Below, piece after piece: positions 53,452 to 62,490 of a stretch of DNA of 64,000 nt. How positions within the stretch are numbered: the first letter of the stretch is position 1; the number at the start of each line of letters is the position of its first letter. Origin of the DNA: Gemmobacter aquatilis (GTDB lineage: Bacteria; Pseudomonadota; Alphaproteobacteria; Rhodobacterales; Rhodobacteraceae). Position numbers and translations under genes: made by a program. Under the pieces are notes generated by a model. It saw nothing but the letters and a program-made list of their open reading frames with translations, was not told the origin of the DNA and made no database searches. The stretch is taken from NCBI RefSeq assembly GCF_900110025.1, contig NZ_FOCE01000011.1:55917-119916 (forward strand), in the 5' to 3' direction.

Positions 53452-54128
53452 CTGCTGCGGGCAGTGCGGCGTGATGAACTCCTGCTTCAGGCCGTAGCTG
53501 CGCACCAGCGCGGTGTATTTCCGACTGGTGAAGTGTGAGCCATCGAGGCGCCATCGGTCCGAGCCCGATGGCGAACGCCATTGTCGGACCTCAGCAGGAA
53601 CTCGCGCGTCACTTTGCCCAAGGTGCCGAACCGGTTGATCAGCGCATGCTCCAGGGCGCTGGCGGCGGTGGTGGCCTTGCCGGATCGCGACAGATGCCAG
53701 CCCAGCAGCTCGCGAGTATGGCAGTCGATCACTAAGGCCAGCGTGGTCCAGCCGTCACGGCCAGCCCAGATCCTGCAGAGGTCCGTCGACCAGCGCTCGT
53801 TAGGTGCGGCGGCCACAGATGGCACCGCCTCGATCCGGGGGCGCATGCCGATCGGGCGCTTGCGAACCTGCCAGCCCTTGATCTGGAAGATCCTCTGGAC
53901 CGTGTTCTTGTTGAAGCCCAGCAGCCAGGCCACCGTGCGATAGCCGAAGGAAGGTTCCTTCTCGATCATGGCTTTGATCGGCTCGGCAAACCGGGGATCG
54001 ACCTTTGGCGCGGCCTTGGTCGGCTTGTAGTAGACGGTCCGCCGCGGCACGCCGAACCAGGCGCAGAGCTTGGTCAGCGGCACCGTGACCCCATCCGCCG
54101 ACAGGCCCTCATGGAGCGTCCTGATCAA
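53452..54128 (-). pseudogene. N-terminal part of IS3-family OrfB transposase
   Basis: The frame gives MIRTLHEGLSADGVTVPLTKLCAWFGVPRRTVYYKP, PSFGYRTVAWLLGFNKNTVQRIF, RWSTDLCRIWAGRDGWTTLALVIDCHTRELLGW (first Asp) and EFLLRSDNG (second Asp). After SDNG the frame is lost because of a 38-base insertion at 53539-53576. Beyond it FTSRKYTALVRSYGLKQEFITPHCPQQ continues in another frame up to the IS110 junction. The protein is thus doubly broken. Confidence 0.8.
53539..53576. repeat. 38-bp hairpin insertion in the IS3 OrfB gene
   Basis: Compared with the frame on both sides, 38 extra bases are present. They contain the inverted repeat GCCATCGG / CCGATGGC and are flanked by a 5-base direct repeat GCCAT (53539-53543 and 53577-53581). 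It has the look of a REP-like miniature insertion. Confidence 0.45.
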
Positions 54129-54442
54129 TTGCCATCCTCCCGCTCCATGAGGGCCGCCAGCTTTTTTCGGGCACGCAGTTCCAGCATGGCCTCGCCGTAA
54201 GCCTCCTGCAGGTCCTTCAGCTGCTTCTCGTATTGCTCGCGGATCTCCAGCGGGTTCGCCCGCAACGCATTCTCCATGCCCCGCTTGGCATCATCGACCC
54301 AGCCCTCGATCTTGGACGGCGACATGTCAAAGGCTCGAGAGGCCTCCGCCACCGTCGTCTTGCCCTGGATGATCTCGACCACCAGCGCCGCCTTACGCTT
54401 CGCCGTCCACCGTTTGATGCTGTCGTCCATCGTCACACTCAT
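54125..54442 (-). CDS. IS3-family OrfA (transposase helix-turn-helix protein)
   Basis: The 105-residue product (WTAKRKAALVVEIIQGKTTVAEASRAFDMSPSKIEGWVDDAKRGMENALRANP, then a leucine-rich helix) is the typical OrfA with an HTH and a zipper. It overlaps OrfB by four bases, where programmed frameshifting normally makes the fusion transposase. Confidence 0.88.
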   Translation of the reverse strand: MSVTMDDSIKRWTAKRKAALVVEIIQGKTTVAEASRAFDMSPSKIEGWVDDAKRGMENALRANPLEIREQYEKQLKDLQEAYGEAMLELRARKKLAALMEREDGN

Positions 54443-54474
54443 CGCTACCTGCTCCTTTGTAGCATGAGCAGATT

Positions 54475-55704
54475 TTCACTGATGGTGTGGATGCCCTCCG
54501 GCGGCATCTGATGTGTCATGCTGGGGAATGATCACCAGTCACCGAGGGGGAGCGCCATGAAAGACGTCGCAATTGTCGGGATCGATATCGCCAAGCAGGC
54601 CTTCCAGCTGCATGGCGCGGCGGCGGATGGTTCCGTAGTGTTTCGAAAGAAACTGTCACGCGGCCAGTTGCTCACGTTTTTATCCGGGTTGCCGCCATGC
54701 CTGGTGGCGATGGAGGCCTGTGCGACCGGCCATCATTGGGGGCGCGAGATCCAGGCTTTGGGGCATGAGGTGAGATTGATTCCGCCAATTTACGTGAAGC
54801 CTTTCGTGAAACGTCAGAAGTACGACGCCAATGACGCGGAAGCGATCTCTGAGGCTGCATCGAGACCCACCATGCGGTTCGTAGCGGTTAACACGGTAGA
54901 AGATCAGGCACAGGGCTCCCTCTTCCGCAGCCGCGCGTTGATGGTCGGCCAGAGGACGCAATTGCTGAATGCCCTGCGAGGTCATCTCGCCGAATACGGT
55001 CTGGTGGCGCCAACAGGTGCTACCAGAGTCGAGCCCTTGGCAGACGGTTTGAGCAGCGCAGGTCACCACCTGCCCCCTGCCATCCGACATTTGGCAAGCG
55101 TATTCCTGACCCAGATCAGGGCATTGTCCGACGCCATCGCCGAGCTTGAGCGCCAACTGAAGTCACGAGCCAGATGCAGTGTCGTGACCCGGCGTCTCCA
55201 GACGATGCCAGGCATCGGCCCCATGACAGCCGTTGCCATCGACGTCTTCGCCCCGCCGCCGGAAACCTTCCGGAGCGGTCGAGACTTCGCAGCGTGGGTC
55301 GGTCTCGTCCCGCGCCAGCATTCGACGGGCGGAAAAACACGCCTCGGAAGGGTTTCCAAGATGGGACAGCAGGATATCCGGCGATTGCTCATCATCGGCG
55401 CGATGGCCGTCGTCCGTTGGGCTGTTCGAAAGACGCCCCGACCTGGATCATGGCTGGCAAGCATGTTGGCCAAGAAGCCTAAGATGCTCGTTGCGATAGC
55501 TTTGGCCAACAAGAGGGCTCGCGGTCTTTGGGCCATGCTGAAGAAGGAGGAAGATTACAGGGTTCCTGCGACGGCCTGACAGGCCAGGTCGTAGGGAAAC
55601 GCCGGGAGTGAGAGGAGTGCCGAAAGCGTAAGGGAAGGCGATCGATAGATCGGGATTGGACCAAGCCGTATCGACCCAAGGGCGCTGAGCCCGGTTCACT
55701 GATG
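54475..55704 (+). mobile_element. IS110-family element (third copy) with flanking direct repeats
   Basis: A 10-base direct repeat, TTCACTGATG, lies at 54475-54484 and 55695-55704, on either side of the transposase gene, about 1.2 kb apart. This may be the recombination core plus target arms, or mark the element ends. It starts right at the presumed end of the IS3 element, a common target for IS110-type elements. Confidence 0.45.
54557..55579 (+). CDS. IS110 family transposase
   Basis: The 340-residue product from the ATG with a GAGGGGGAG site has VAIVGIDIAKQAFQLHG, CLVAMEACATGHHW, YDANDAEAISEAASRP (DEDD domain) and MPGIGPMTAVAIDVF, RDFAAWVGLVPRQHSTGG (C-terminal domain). The gene is intact. 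It is similar in type to the IS1111-type transposase at 7038-8105 but clearly different in sequence. Confidence 0.93.
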   Translation: MKDVAIVGIDIAKQAFQLHGAAADGSVVFRKKLSRGQLLTFLSGLPPCLVAMEACATGHHWGREIQALGHEVRLIPPIYVKPFVKRQKYDANDAEAISEAASRPTMRFVAVNTVEDQAQGSLFRSRALMVGQRTQLLNALRGHLAEYGLVAPTGATRVEPLADGLSSAGHHLPPAIRHLASVFLTQIRALSDAIAELERQLKSRARCSVVTRRLQTMPGIGPMTAVAIDVFAPPPETFRSGRDFAAWVGLVPRQHSTGGKTRLGRVSKMGQQDIRRLLIIGAMAVVRWAVRKTPRPGSWLASMLAKKPKMLVAIALANKRARGLWAMLKKEEDYRVPATA

Positions 55705-55817
55705 AGCAGCCAATCCGCGTATCACCATACATGGTGTGATTGCGGCGGTTGCTCTCCGGTGGCGGACGAGGTCCTGTAAGATGGCCTCACTCAGAAACAG
55801 CCGTGAGGAGAACGACC
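55580..55817. other. Non-coding ends of two adjacent IS110 elements
   Basis: About 240 bases lie between the third and fourth IS110-type transposase genes. A CCTCAC/GTGAGG hairpin (55785-55808) lies just before the next gene. The stretch should contain the 3' end of one element and the 5' end of the other; candidate bridge-RNA sequence is here but cannot be delimited by eye. Confidence 0.4.
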
Positions 55818-56858
55818 ATGATCTACTACGCAGGGTTGGACGTTTCACTGAAAGAGATTTCGATCTGCGTCGTTGATGCAGACGGCAAGACCGTTGCCCG
55901 GGGCGTATCCCCCGCCGACCCCGAGGGCGTGGCGGGCTGGTTTCGAGCAAAATCGCTATCACCGAGGCTGATCGTGCATGAAAGCGGGCAGTTGTCGATC
56001 TGGCTGCAGCGAGGCTTGGACCGGCTGGGGCTCCCCACCATCTGCATCGATGCTCGCAAGGCGCACAAAAGCCTGTCGGCTCGCCCCAACAAATCCGATG
56101 CCGCTGACGCGGAAGGCCTCGCTCAATTGGCTCGCACAGGCTGGTTCACACCTGTTCACGTTCGAAGCGAGGATTCAGACCGGCTACGCTGCCTGATCAG
56201 CGCGCGGGCGCATTTGATCAGCCTGCGCAAGGATCTCGAGGGCCATGTACGGGGAATTCTCAAGACCTTCGGCGTCCGTTTGACAGGTATCGGGAAAGGT
56301 GGGCAGCGTCAGGGCTTCCGAGACCAACTCGCCGCTGCAGGGGAGCGCAACGCAGTGCTGCGCAGCATTGCGGATGGGTTCATTGCCGCCCATTCCACGC
56401 TGTGTCAGGCAGCTGCAGATCTCGAGCGTGCCGTGAAGGAGAAAGCAAAGACGCATCCTGTCGCCCGTCGGTTGATGACCGTTCCTGGCGTTGGCCCCGT
56501 CGTGGCGCTGAATTTTGTTGCGCTGGTCGATGATCCTGCGCGGTTTCGGCGAGCTGAGAACGTCGGGGCCTTTCTGGGCCTCACGCCTCGAAGGTATCAA
56601 TCCGGTGAAATGGATTGGTCCGGCCGGATCTCGAGATGCGGCGATGGAACCATGCGGAGCCTGCTGTTCGAGGCGGCAACGACCTTGATCGGTCGGGTGA
56701 AGAAGTTCTCAGCCTTGAAAAGCTGGGCGGTCCGACTTGCCGGGCGACGAGGCTTTGCCAAGGCGGCAGTTGCTACAGCTCGTAAACTCGCGGTGCTTAT
56801 GCTGACATTGTGGAGGACCGAAACCGAGTTCAAGTGGAAAAAGGAGGCCATAGCCTGA
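55818..56858 (+). CDS. IS110 family transposase (fourth copy)
   Basis: The 346-residue product starts MIYYAGLDVSLKEISICVVDADGK, then KAHKSLSARPNKSDAADAEGLAQLARTGW (DEDD domain), and MTVPGVGPVVALNFVALVDDPARFRRAENVGAFLGLTPRRYQSGE at the C-terminal domain. The ATG is chosen because AGGAG precedes it; the longer frame upstream is a shadow. It groups with the copy at 62491-63522. Confidence 0.93.
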   Translation: MIYYAGLDVSLKEISICVVDADGKTVARGVSPADPEGVAGWFRAKSLSPRLIVHESGQLSIWLQRGLDRLGLPTICIDARKAHKSLSARPNKSDAADAEGLAQLARTGWFTPVHVRSEDSDRLRCLISARAHLISLRKDLEGHVRGILKTFGVRLTGIGKGGQRQGFRDQLAAAGERNAVLRSIADGFIAAHSTLCQAAADLERAVKEKAKTHPVARRLMTVPGVGPVVALNFVALVDDPARFRRAENVGAFLGLTPRRYQSGEMDWSGRISRCGDGTMRSLLFEAATTLIGRVKKFSALKSWAVRLAGRRGFAKAAVATARKLAVLMLTLWRTETEFKWKKEAIA

Positions 56859-57352
56859 CCTGAATTCCCGCCCCGGCGGCGGGAAGCGAAGTCCCGAAGG
56901 GGCGGAGGCTGGTCGATCTCGCGCGGGCCGATGGGATGCGGAGCATTCTGCACAACCCGATCCATACATTGGAGACGACCACCACCGGATGCCATGCTGA
57001 GGCGCAAACCATGTGACCTCGAAGAGAACCATGACCCCCGACGGACCAGTTGCTTTCCGCTTGACAGAGCCGCAATCAGAGAACCGGCCAGCGGCCATGT
57101 CAAAGCGCCGCACGACAGGCCTGACACATGACCGCACCGATCACTCATTCCTGACCGCCAAAGCCACCTTGACCTCACATGGGCATCCACACATGGGTCG
57201 ATACAGGACTACGCATGAATTTGTAGCATTTCATGCAAATTCTCCGCCGCAAACTGCGGGGCGGACGCTCCCCGGATTTTACCCTGATCTGCCTCAAAAC
57301 GCCTCAAACAGCCTGAATCTGGCTGAATTCCGCCGGGGCGTGCCGCAAAGGG
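56859..57352. other. Non-coding stretch after the fourth IS110 element
   Basis: About 490 bases up to the RTX terminator. The first part is the 3' end of the IS110 element. A long plus-strand frame beginning at 57013 is antisense to the RTX gene and is a shadow. I see no gene here. Confidence 0.35.
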
Positions 57353-57379
57353 AAAAAGGGGCGCCCGCAGGCGCCCCTT
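57353..57379 (-). terminator. Intrinsic terminator of the RTX gene
   Basis: A perfect 10-bp stem (AAGGGGCGCC / GGCGCCCCTT, 57356-57379) with a 4-base loop is followed, reading leftward, by TTTTT. It lies 24 bases after the RTX stop codon, with the orientation and T-run of a rho-independent terminator. Confidence 0.85.
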
Positions 57380-57402
57380 CCGCAGCGGCCGCTGTCTGGC
57401 GG

Positions 57403-60400
57403 TCAGAGCAGGACATCCCCCGCGACCAGCGCCGCCATGCCCTTCAGCTCGATCTCGACATCCGCCAGCGTATTGCCGTCCACATCTGCCTTCAGGATGA
57501 CATCTGCACCCGAGACCACATACCAGAGCGCATTGGCCCGGGCCGTGCTGCCATTCCACAGGAAGGCCTGGTTGCCAATCACCGCGCTGTTGGCATCGAT
57601 GCCGCTCAGGTCGAGCTCGTCCACCCCGGACAGGAAGTCATAGAGCACGTCCCGCGTCGCGGAACCGTCTGCGCTCTCGCTGGTCGCGGCGAAGACGAAA
57701 CGGTCCGCTGCCGTATCACTGCCGCCATAGAGCAGATCGCGCCCGCTGCTGCCGGTCAGAACATCGGCGCCGCCGCCGCCATAGAGCAGGTCAGCGTCTT
57801 CACCGCCCTGCAAGCTGTCGCTGCCATCACCGCCATAGAGGCTGTCATTCCCAAGACCGCCTTGCAGCGAGTCATTGCCGCTGCCGCCGGTCAGCGCATT
57901 GGCTTCAAAGCCGCCCAGGATCGTATCGTTATAGCCGGTCCCGGTGACCGTCTCGATGTTGAGATAGAGGTCATCGATCAGCTCGGCCCCCTGATTGGCA
58001 CTGGCACGCAGATCGATGACCAGGCCGGCAGTGGCACTGGCGAAGGTGATCGCATCGATCCCCTCCCCGCCATCCAGCGTATCGGCCCCGTCGCCGCCAT
58101 AGAGCAGGTCGTTGCCCGCCCCGCCATAGAGCCGGTCCACGCCCGCGCCCCCCGATACGGAATCGGCCCCGTCGCCGCCGAAGAGATCGTCATCCCCGGA
58201 CCGGCCATCCAGCCGGTCCGCGCCCAGGCCGCCGCCCAGCATGTTGTCGCCGCCCGACCCGGACAGGCTGTCATCGCCCGCCCCGCCGATCGCTTGCTCG
58301 AACCCCGCCAGCGTGTCATTGTTCGTCGCCCCGGAGGCATCCCCGCCCGAGGCCGTCTGCGTGGCGAGATCGACCGTCACATCGCCCAGGGAGGACTCGT
58401 AGCTGACGGCATCGGTGATCCCGGTGCCGCCATCCAGACTGTCGGCACTGGCGCCGCCCATCAGGACATCGCGCCCGGTGCCGCCGATCAGCGTGTCATT
58501 CCCGGCATCGCCGGACAGCTGGTCATCCATCACCCCGCCTAGCAGGCTGTCATTGCCCTCGCCCCCGGACAGGTAATTGAAGCCCGAGCCCAGCGTGTCC
58601 TCGCCCGTCAGAAGATTATCCCCGACCAGCGTGTCATTGTCCGCGCCGCCATAGAGATAATCCGAACCCGCCCCGCCATAGAGCTGATCGGCGCCCTCGT
58701 CGCCATAGAGCCGGTCATAGCCGGTATCTCCATAGAGCGTGTCGGATTGCGCCCCGCCGGACACCTGGTCGGAACCGCTGCCGCCATAAAGCCTGTCGGT
58801 ACCGATGCCCCCTAGCAGCACATCATTGCCGGAGCCGCCATAGGCAGAATCATTGCCATCGTCGCCCCAGAGCATGTCACTGCCGGAGCCAGAAACGAGG
58901 CTGTCATTGGCATCCCCGCCCGAAACCTGGTCTGCGCCCGATCCGCCAGTGACCGTATCGCTGCCCTCGCCGCCCAGCAGCAGGTCTGCGCCCGTGTCCC
59001 CCATCAGGCTGTCGGCGCCACTCGCCCCGGACAGGGTATCCGTGCCGGAGCCGCCAGAGATCGCATCCAGGGTCTCCACATTCGACCAGCCGGTGAGGCT
59101 GTCATTGCCCATCCAGCCGTTCAGGATGCCATTGCTGTAAAAGCCGCCAGTATAGCCGGGATCGACCTTTTGCCCCGCCGCGACATCATCGCCGATGTAA
59201 TTCCCCCATTCCCGTCTCTGGTAATCCTCGGACGTATCGTCATCCTCAAAAGCCCCCAGAACAATCGTGGTGTCATCCCCGGAGGTGATGCCGTCCGCAC
59301 CGAGGAAGGTGATCTTCTCGATATCGATGAGGTCGATGACCAGTTTCTCCGAAGACGAGATCTGGCGATACAGCTGCCACTGATTGCCGCCGACATGGGT
59401 CTTGGCCAGCTGGTAATTCCAGTCGGTCGAACTGCCATCCAGCTCCAGCGTATCCGTGCCCTTGCCGCCAAACAGCACCGCCCAGCCCCAGCGCGGCGTC
59501 GCACTGTAAGCCAGTTTGAACGTATCCTCCCCGGCCTGCCCCCAGAGTTCGGCATCGCCGCGCCAGAAAGTCAGCGTGTCATTGCCCGCGCCACCATCCA
59601 GCGTGTCGTCCCCCGCCTCGCCAGCGAGGATGTCAGCGCCGCCGCCGCCAAACAGCCGGTCATCGTCCTCCCCGCCCAAGAGTGTGTCTTTGTCCGCGCC
59701 GCCGGAGAGATAGTCATCGCCGGTGCTGCCCACCAGCTTGTCCGCTGCGTCACCGCCATAGAGTTGGTCATCACCCACGCCGGAAGCCAGCGAATCCAGC
59801 CCCGCACCACCGAACAGCGCATCATCGCCCGCCGCCGCCGTAAGAGTGTCATTGCCGTCATCGCCGGAGAGCAGATCATCGCCAAACCCGTCCGTCAGCG
59901 TGTCCGTGCCGCCCTTGCCGGAGATCCGCACATCGCCATATTGGCCCGCGCCGGAGATCATATCCGCCCCGGCGCCGCCAATGCCCGCCTCCGCCGCATG
60001 ATCGGCCAGGATCAGGCTGACCGCCAGATCATCCCCGACCATCAGCGTATCCATGCCCTGTCCGCCATCCACGAAGCCGGAGACCAGATCGTTACTGTCG
60101 ATCACCAGAAGGTCATTACCCTCATTGCCCATCAGGCTGTCCGCGTCGGCCTCCCCCGACAGGAGATCATCGGAGCCGCCGCCCCGCAGCGTATCCGCCC
60201 CGGCACCGCCCGCGATCTGCACGGCGCGCGCGCTGCCCGTCGCATTCAGGTCATTGTTCCGTGCATCGCCCTGCGCGGCGTCATAGGCCCCCGCCGTCAA
60301 GTTGAAGGCCGCAGAGCCAGGTTCCGCGAGCTTCGCATAGCGCCAGCGCTCGCCAGTCTCGAACTGGTATTCGTGACCGCTGCCATCCGGGAGCTCCACG

Positions 60401-61824
60401 AGCTTCCAGCCAAATTCCGCATGACCCAGCGACATGTCGCCCACGCCGCCTGAAATCGTCTCGAAGCCGCCACCATCTGTTTCGCGCACATAGCTGCCCA
60501 GGCCATGCAGCGTTGCAAGCCCGACGGTGATGTCATCTTCCTTGTCAGAGAAGGCGGCCCCATTGTCATAGCCCAGATTGATCTGGGTAATCCCGAGGGC
60601 ATCGAGGGTGAACAGCTCGCCGCTCGCTTGGCCGGTCGTATCATTCTTGGAAGAAACCAGCCCGCCATCGACCTCGCCATCCTGATCGAGATCGCGCCAG
60701 ATCCGCAGATGTGCCCAGCCCGCGTCCCTGCTGTCGAGAACCTGAATCTGCCGCGTGATGCCATCGCTGCCCGTGAAGGCAACCGTGGTATCGTTGTTAT
60801 TCAGCCAGGAATCGCGCACCGCCTGAAGGTCAGTATCACTCGCATTATCGGTCAGAAGCGAGAGAACCAGTTCGTCTGCACGGGTAATCTGATTGTTACC
60901 GAAAGTGCCATCCGTATTCGCGGTGGCATCACCATTATCCTGACGATCAATGACAAGAAAGCCGTCCTTGTCCCCAACCCATGCCCCAGCTTCTCGGTAC
61001 TCATCATCGTCAAAGTTAAATGATGCCTTGAGGCCAGATGAGACCTCTATGCCATCCCCTCCGAGATCCATTATTATTGGCTGTATAGTTCCACCTCCCC
61101 AATCGAACCCGTCAATAGTGCCATCGCCATCGAGATCGACAGGTCCGGTTCCGTCGGAGCCACCGACAGTCGATCCTGTAGGATAGTCGCTTGGATCTCT
61201 GGACCACCCAGACAGATCTTCAGGATCCTCAATACTATACCCCAGAGAAGTCGCACCATCTCCTTCGCTTTCAGAGGCTGAATTATCCGTCTGATAATAT
61301 GGTGACAATCCAATCGTTGATTTAGTCAACATACTCACTTCAGAGATGACATCCAATGCATTCATCTCCATCCCGGCCGGGACCAAACCATTTTGTCCAA
61401 TCATTCTAGCAGATGACACTGTTCCAATAGGGAAATGCACCGTAACATTTATATCCTGCTTGGAAAAACCCACATACAACCCGGCCTCGGCCACATCGGT
61501 AATACCTAAACCAGCCTGAGCGGTTATCGTTCCATCTATGTTCGCATATACGGCACCTGTTATTGGGGTTGGAATACCAGTGGGAGTGGCGACTCCGCCA
61601 CCAGAATTATACGTTGATTCAACGCCTGAGATTGTCACTTTTGCGCCATATGCAGCATATGCCGCCACACCAGACGACACCGACACCATCCCAGCAACAG
61701 TAAGTGCTCCCTCCGTTGTTATCCCGGTCGACCCCCCCACAGTTGCCCACTGACCATAAACACCAATTTCTGAAATACTGTAAACAGATACCGTATTCCC
61801 ATTCTCCCAACTGCTCCGAATCAT
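57403..61824 (-). CDS. RTX calcium-binding protein
   Basis: The 1473-residue protein has no classical signal peptide. Residues ~1-200 are a beta-rich head with few Cys. Near 228 DLDGDGTIDGFDWGGG, and near 255 PIIMDLGGDGIEV with FDDDEYREAGAWVGDKDGFLVID, resemble FrpA/C-type calcium sites. From about 535 to 1370 there are some 40 nonapeptide repeats of the GGxGxDxL type (such as GGAGNDTLTFW, GGDGADTLDGG), broken by spacers near 760-860. The last 60 residues, ending VAGDVLL, fit the uncleaved type I secretion signal. It is probably exported and folds in external calcium; adhesin, protease-like or toxin role is open. Export genes are not nearby. The N-terminal 700 bases are poorer in GC. Confidence 0.88.
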   Translation of the reverse strand: MIRSSWENGNTVSVYSISEIGVYGQWATVGGSTGITTEGALTVAGMVSVSSGVAAYAAYGAKVTISGVESTYNSGGGVATPTGIPTPITGAVYANIDGTITAQAGLGITDVAEAGLYVGFSKQDINVTVHFPIGTVSSARMIGQNGLVPAGMEMNALDVISEVSMLTKSTIGLSPYYQTDNSASESEGDGATSLGYSIEDPEDLSGWSRDPSDYPTGSTVGGSDGTGPVDLDGDGTIDGFDWGGGTIQPIIMDLGGDGIEVSSGLKASFNFDDDEYREAGAWVGDKDGFLVIDRQDNGDATANTDGTFGNNQITRADELVLSLLTDNASDTDLQAVRDSWLNNNDTTVAFTGSDGITRQIQVLDSRDAGWAHLRIWRDLDQDGEVDGGLVSSKNDTTGQASGELFTLDALGITQINLGYDNGAAFSDKEDDITVGLATLHGLGSYVRETDGGGFETISGGVGDMSLGHAEFGWKLVELPDGSGHEYQFETGERWRYAKLAEPGSAAFNLTAGAYDAAQGDARNNDLNATGSARAVQIAGGAGADTLRGGGSDDLLSGEADADSLMGNEGNDLLVIDSNDLVSGFVDGGQGMDTLMVGDDLAVSLILADHAAEAGIGGAGADMISGAGQYGDVRISGKGGTDTLTDGFGDDLLSGDDGNDTLTAAAGDDALFGGAGLDSLASGVGDDQLYGGDAADKLVGSTGDDYLSGGADKDTLLGGEDDDRLFGGGGADILAGEAGDDTLDGGAGNDTLTFWRGDAELWGQAGEDTFKLAYSATPRWGWAVLFGGKGTDTLELDGSSTDWNYQLAKTHVGGNQWQLYRQISSSEKLVIDLIDIEKITFLGADGITSGDDTTIVLGAFEDDDTSEDYQRREWGNYIGDDVAAGQKVDPGYTGGFYSNGILNGWMGNDSLTGWSNVETLDAISGGSGTDTLSGASGADSLMGDTGADLLLGGEGSDTVTGGSGADQVSGGDANDSLVSGSGSDMLWGDDGNDSAYGGSGNDVLLGGIGTDRLYGGSGSDQVSGGAQSDTLYGDTGYDRLYGDEGADQLYGGAGSDYLYGGADNDTLVGDNLLTGEDTLGSGFNYLSGGEGNDSLLGGVMDDQLSGDAGNDTLIGGTGRDVLMGGASADSLDGGTGITDAVSYESSLGDVTVDLATQTASGGDASGATNNDTLAGFEQAIGGAGDDSLSGSGGDNMLGGGLGADRLDGRSGDDDLFGGDGADSVSGGAGVDRLYGGAGNDLLYGGDGADTLDGGEGIDAITFASATAGLVIDLRASANQGAELIDDLYLNIETVTGTGYNDTILGGFEANALTGGSGNDSLQGGLGNDSLYGGDGSDSLQGGEDADLLYGGGGADVLTGSSGRDLLYGGSDTAADRFVFAATSESADGSATRDVLYDFLSGVDELDLSGIDANSAVIGNQAFLWNGSTARANALWYVVSGADVILKADVDGNTLADVEIELKGMAALVAGDVLL

Positions 61825-62144
61825 ATTCTCCCACCTCCATTCAATATCTTATCTACAGTTTCCGGCCACAAGATCATTGTGTCGATATCACGCCGCTCAA
61901 TCCGAGCTAAAAAAATATTCCGATAGTAATCATTTCCCGCCATCCTTGACACAACAGAATTATGAATAATAGCCACCCAAGACGGTATAGAAATTATGAC
62001 GACAGATATTGCAGATATCGTGAATATAGTTTTCGCCGAAGTTTCAGCTATTGCGCCTGCCCCATAAAGATAAATACAGGCATAAATGATGGAGATTAAA
62101 ATCATAAGAATCACAAAGCTGACATAAGACGTTCTCTTTTTCAT
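61821..62144 (-). CDS. Small two-helix membrane protein upstream of the RTX gene
   Basis: The 107-residue product has two hydrophobic helices (VSFVILMILISIIYACIYLYG and TIFTISAISVVIISIPSWVAI) and a basic C-terminal tail (RMAGNDYYRNIFLARIERRDIDTM). Its stop overlaps the RTX start (ATGA), so translation is coupled. The gene is AT-rich against the window, suggesting transfer together with the RTX head region. Immunity, anchoring or assistance in export are possible roles; none is shown. Confidence 0.7.
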   Translation of the reverse strand: MKKRTSYVSFVILMILISIIYACIYLYGAGAIAETSAKTIFTISAISVVIISIPSWVAIIHNSVVSRMAGNDYYRNIFLARIERRDIDTMILWPETVDKILNGGGRI

Positions 62145-62490
62145 ACATGACTCCGCCGGGCTTTTCTTGCAGAAAATGGAAAAATATCACACTGACCGAA
62201 ACACTCGACTATGTAATTTTAATGGCGCCTACCACCCTCCCACCCCCTCCCAAAATTTAGGCTCACCCACAGGGTGATAACATTAATTGTATAAACGCGT
62301 CAACGCGAGTCCACCACTGTGTAAGACCGACACTTTCTTCTGCCGTAGTTTCTCCTGTTTCCCGGGTCAGGGCTTTGTTCTCGGCTCATAGCCAGAACAT
62401 GACGGTTGTAGCGAGAGCGATGTGGAGAGGAAGGTTGCGGGGCATCTGTCGTAGCGGGTCCCGTGTTGGATCCAAAAGGAGGACTGCAGG
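62145..62490. other. Upstream end of the fifth IS110 element and RTX promoter region
   Basis: About 345 bases. The left part is AT-rich and should hold the leftward promoter of the membrane/RTX operon. The right ~150 bases before the transposase start is the IS110 left end, where a bridge RNA would be encoded. I see no gene. Confidence 0.4.

Larger units (their letters stand above)
51750..54480 (-). mobile_element. IS3-family element split by an IS110 element
   Basis: OrfA (54125-54442) and the first part of OrfB (to ~53452) lie on the right; the OrfB end (51767-51949) lies on the left. Removing 51950-53451 joins CCGCAGCAG to AACGGAATGG and restores the family sequence CPQQNGMVERV across the junction. 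Ends are approximate; AATCTGC appears near both (51755 and the complement near 54470). Confidence 0.65.

Noticed and set aside
57700..60200. Possible CRISPR or tandem repeat array
   Set aside because: The regular spacing is that of RTX nonapeptide coding repeats, with no constant repeat/variable spacer structure.
57013..60453. Plus-strand frames with Ile/Val/Ala-rich repeats (57013-58542, 59170-60453)
   Set aside because: They are antisense readings of the RTX repeats; the regular pattern comes from the GGxGxD codons.
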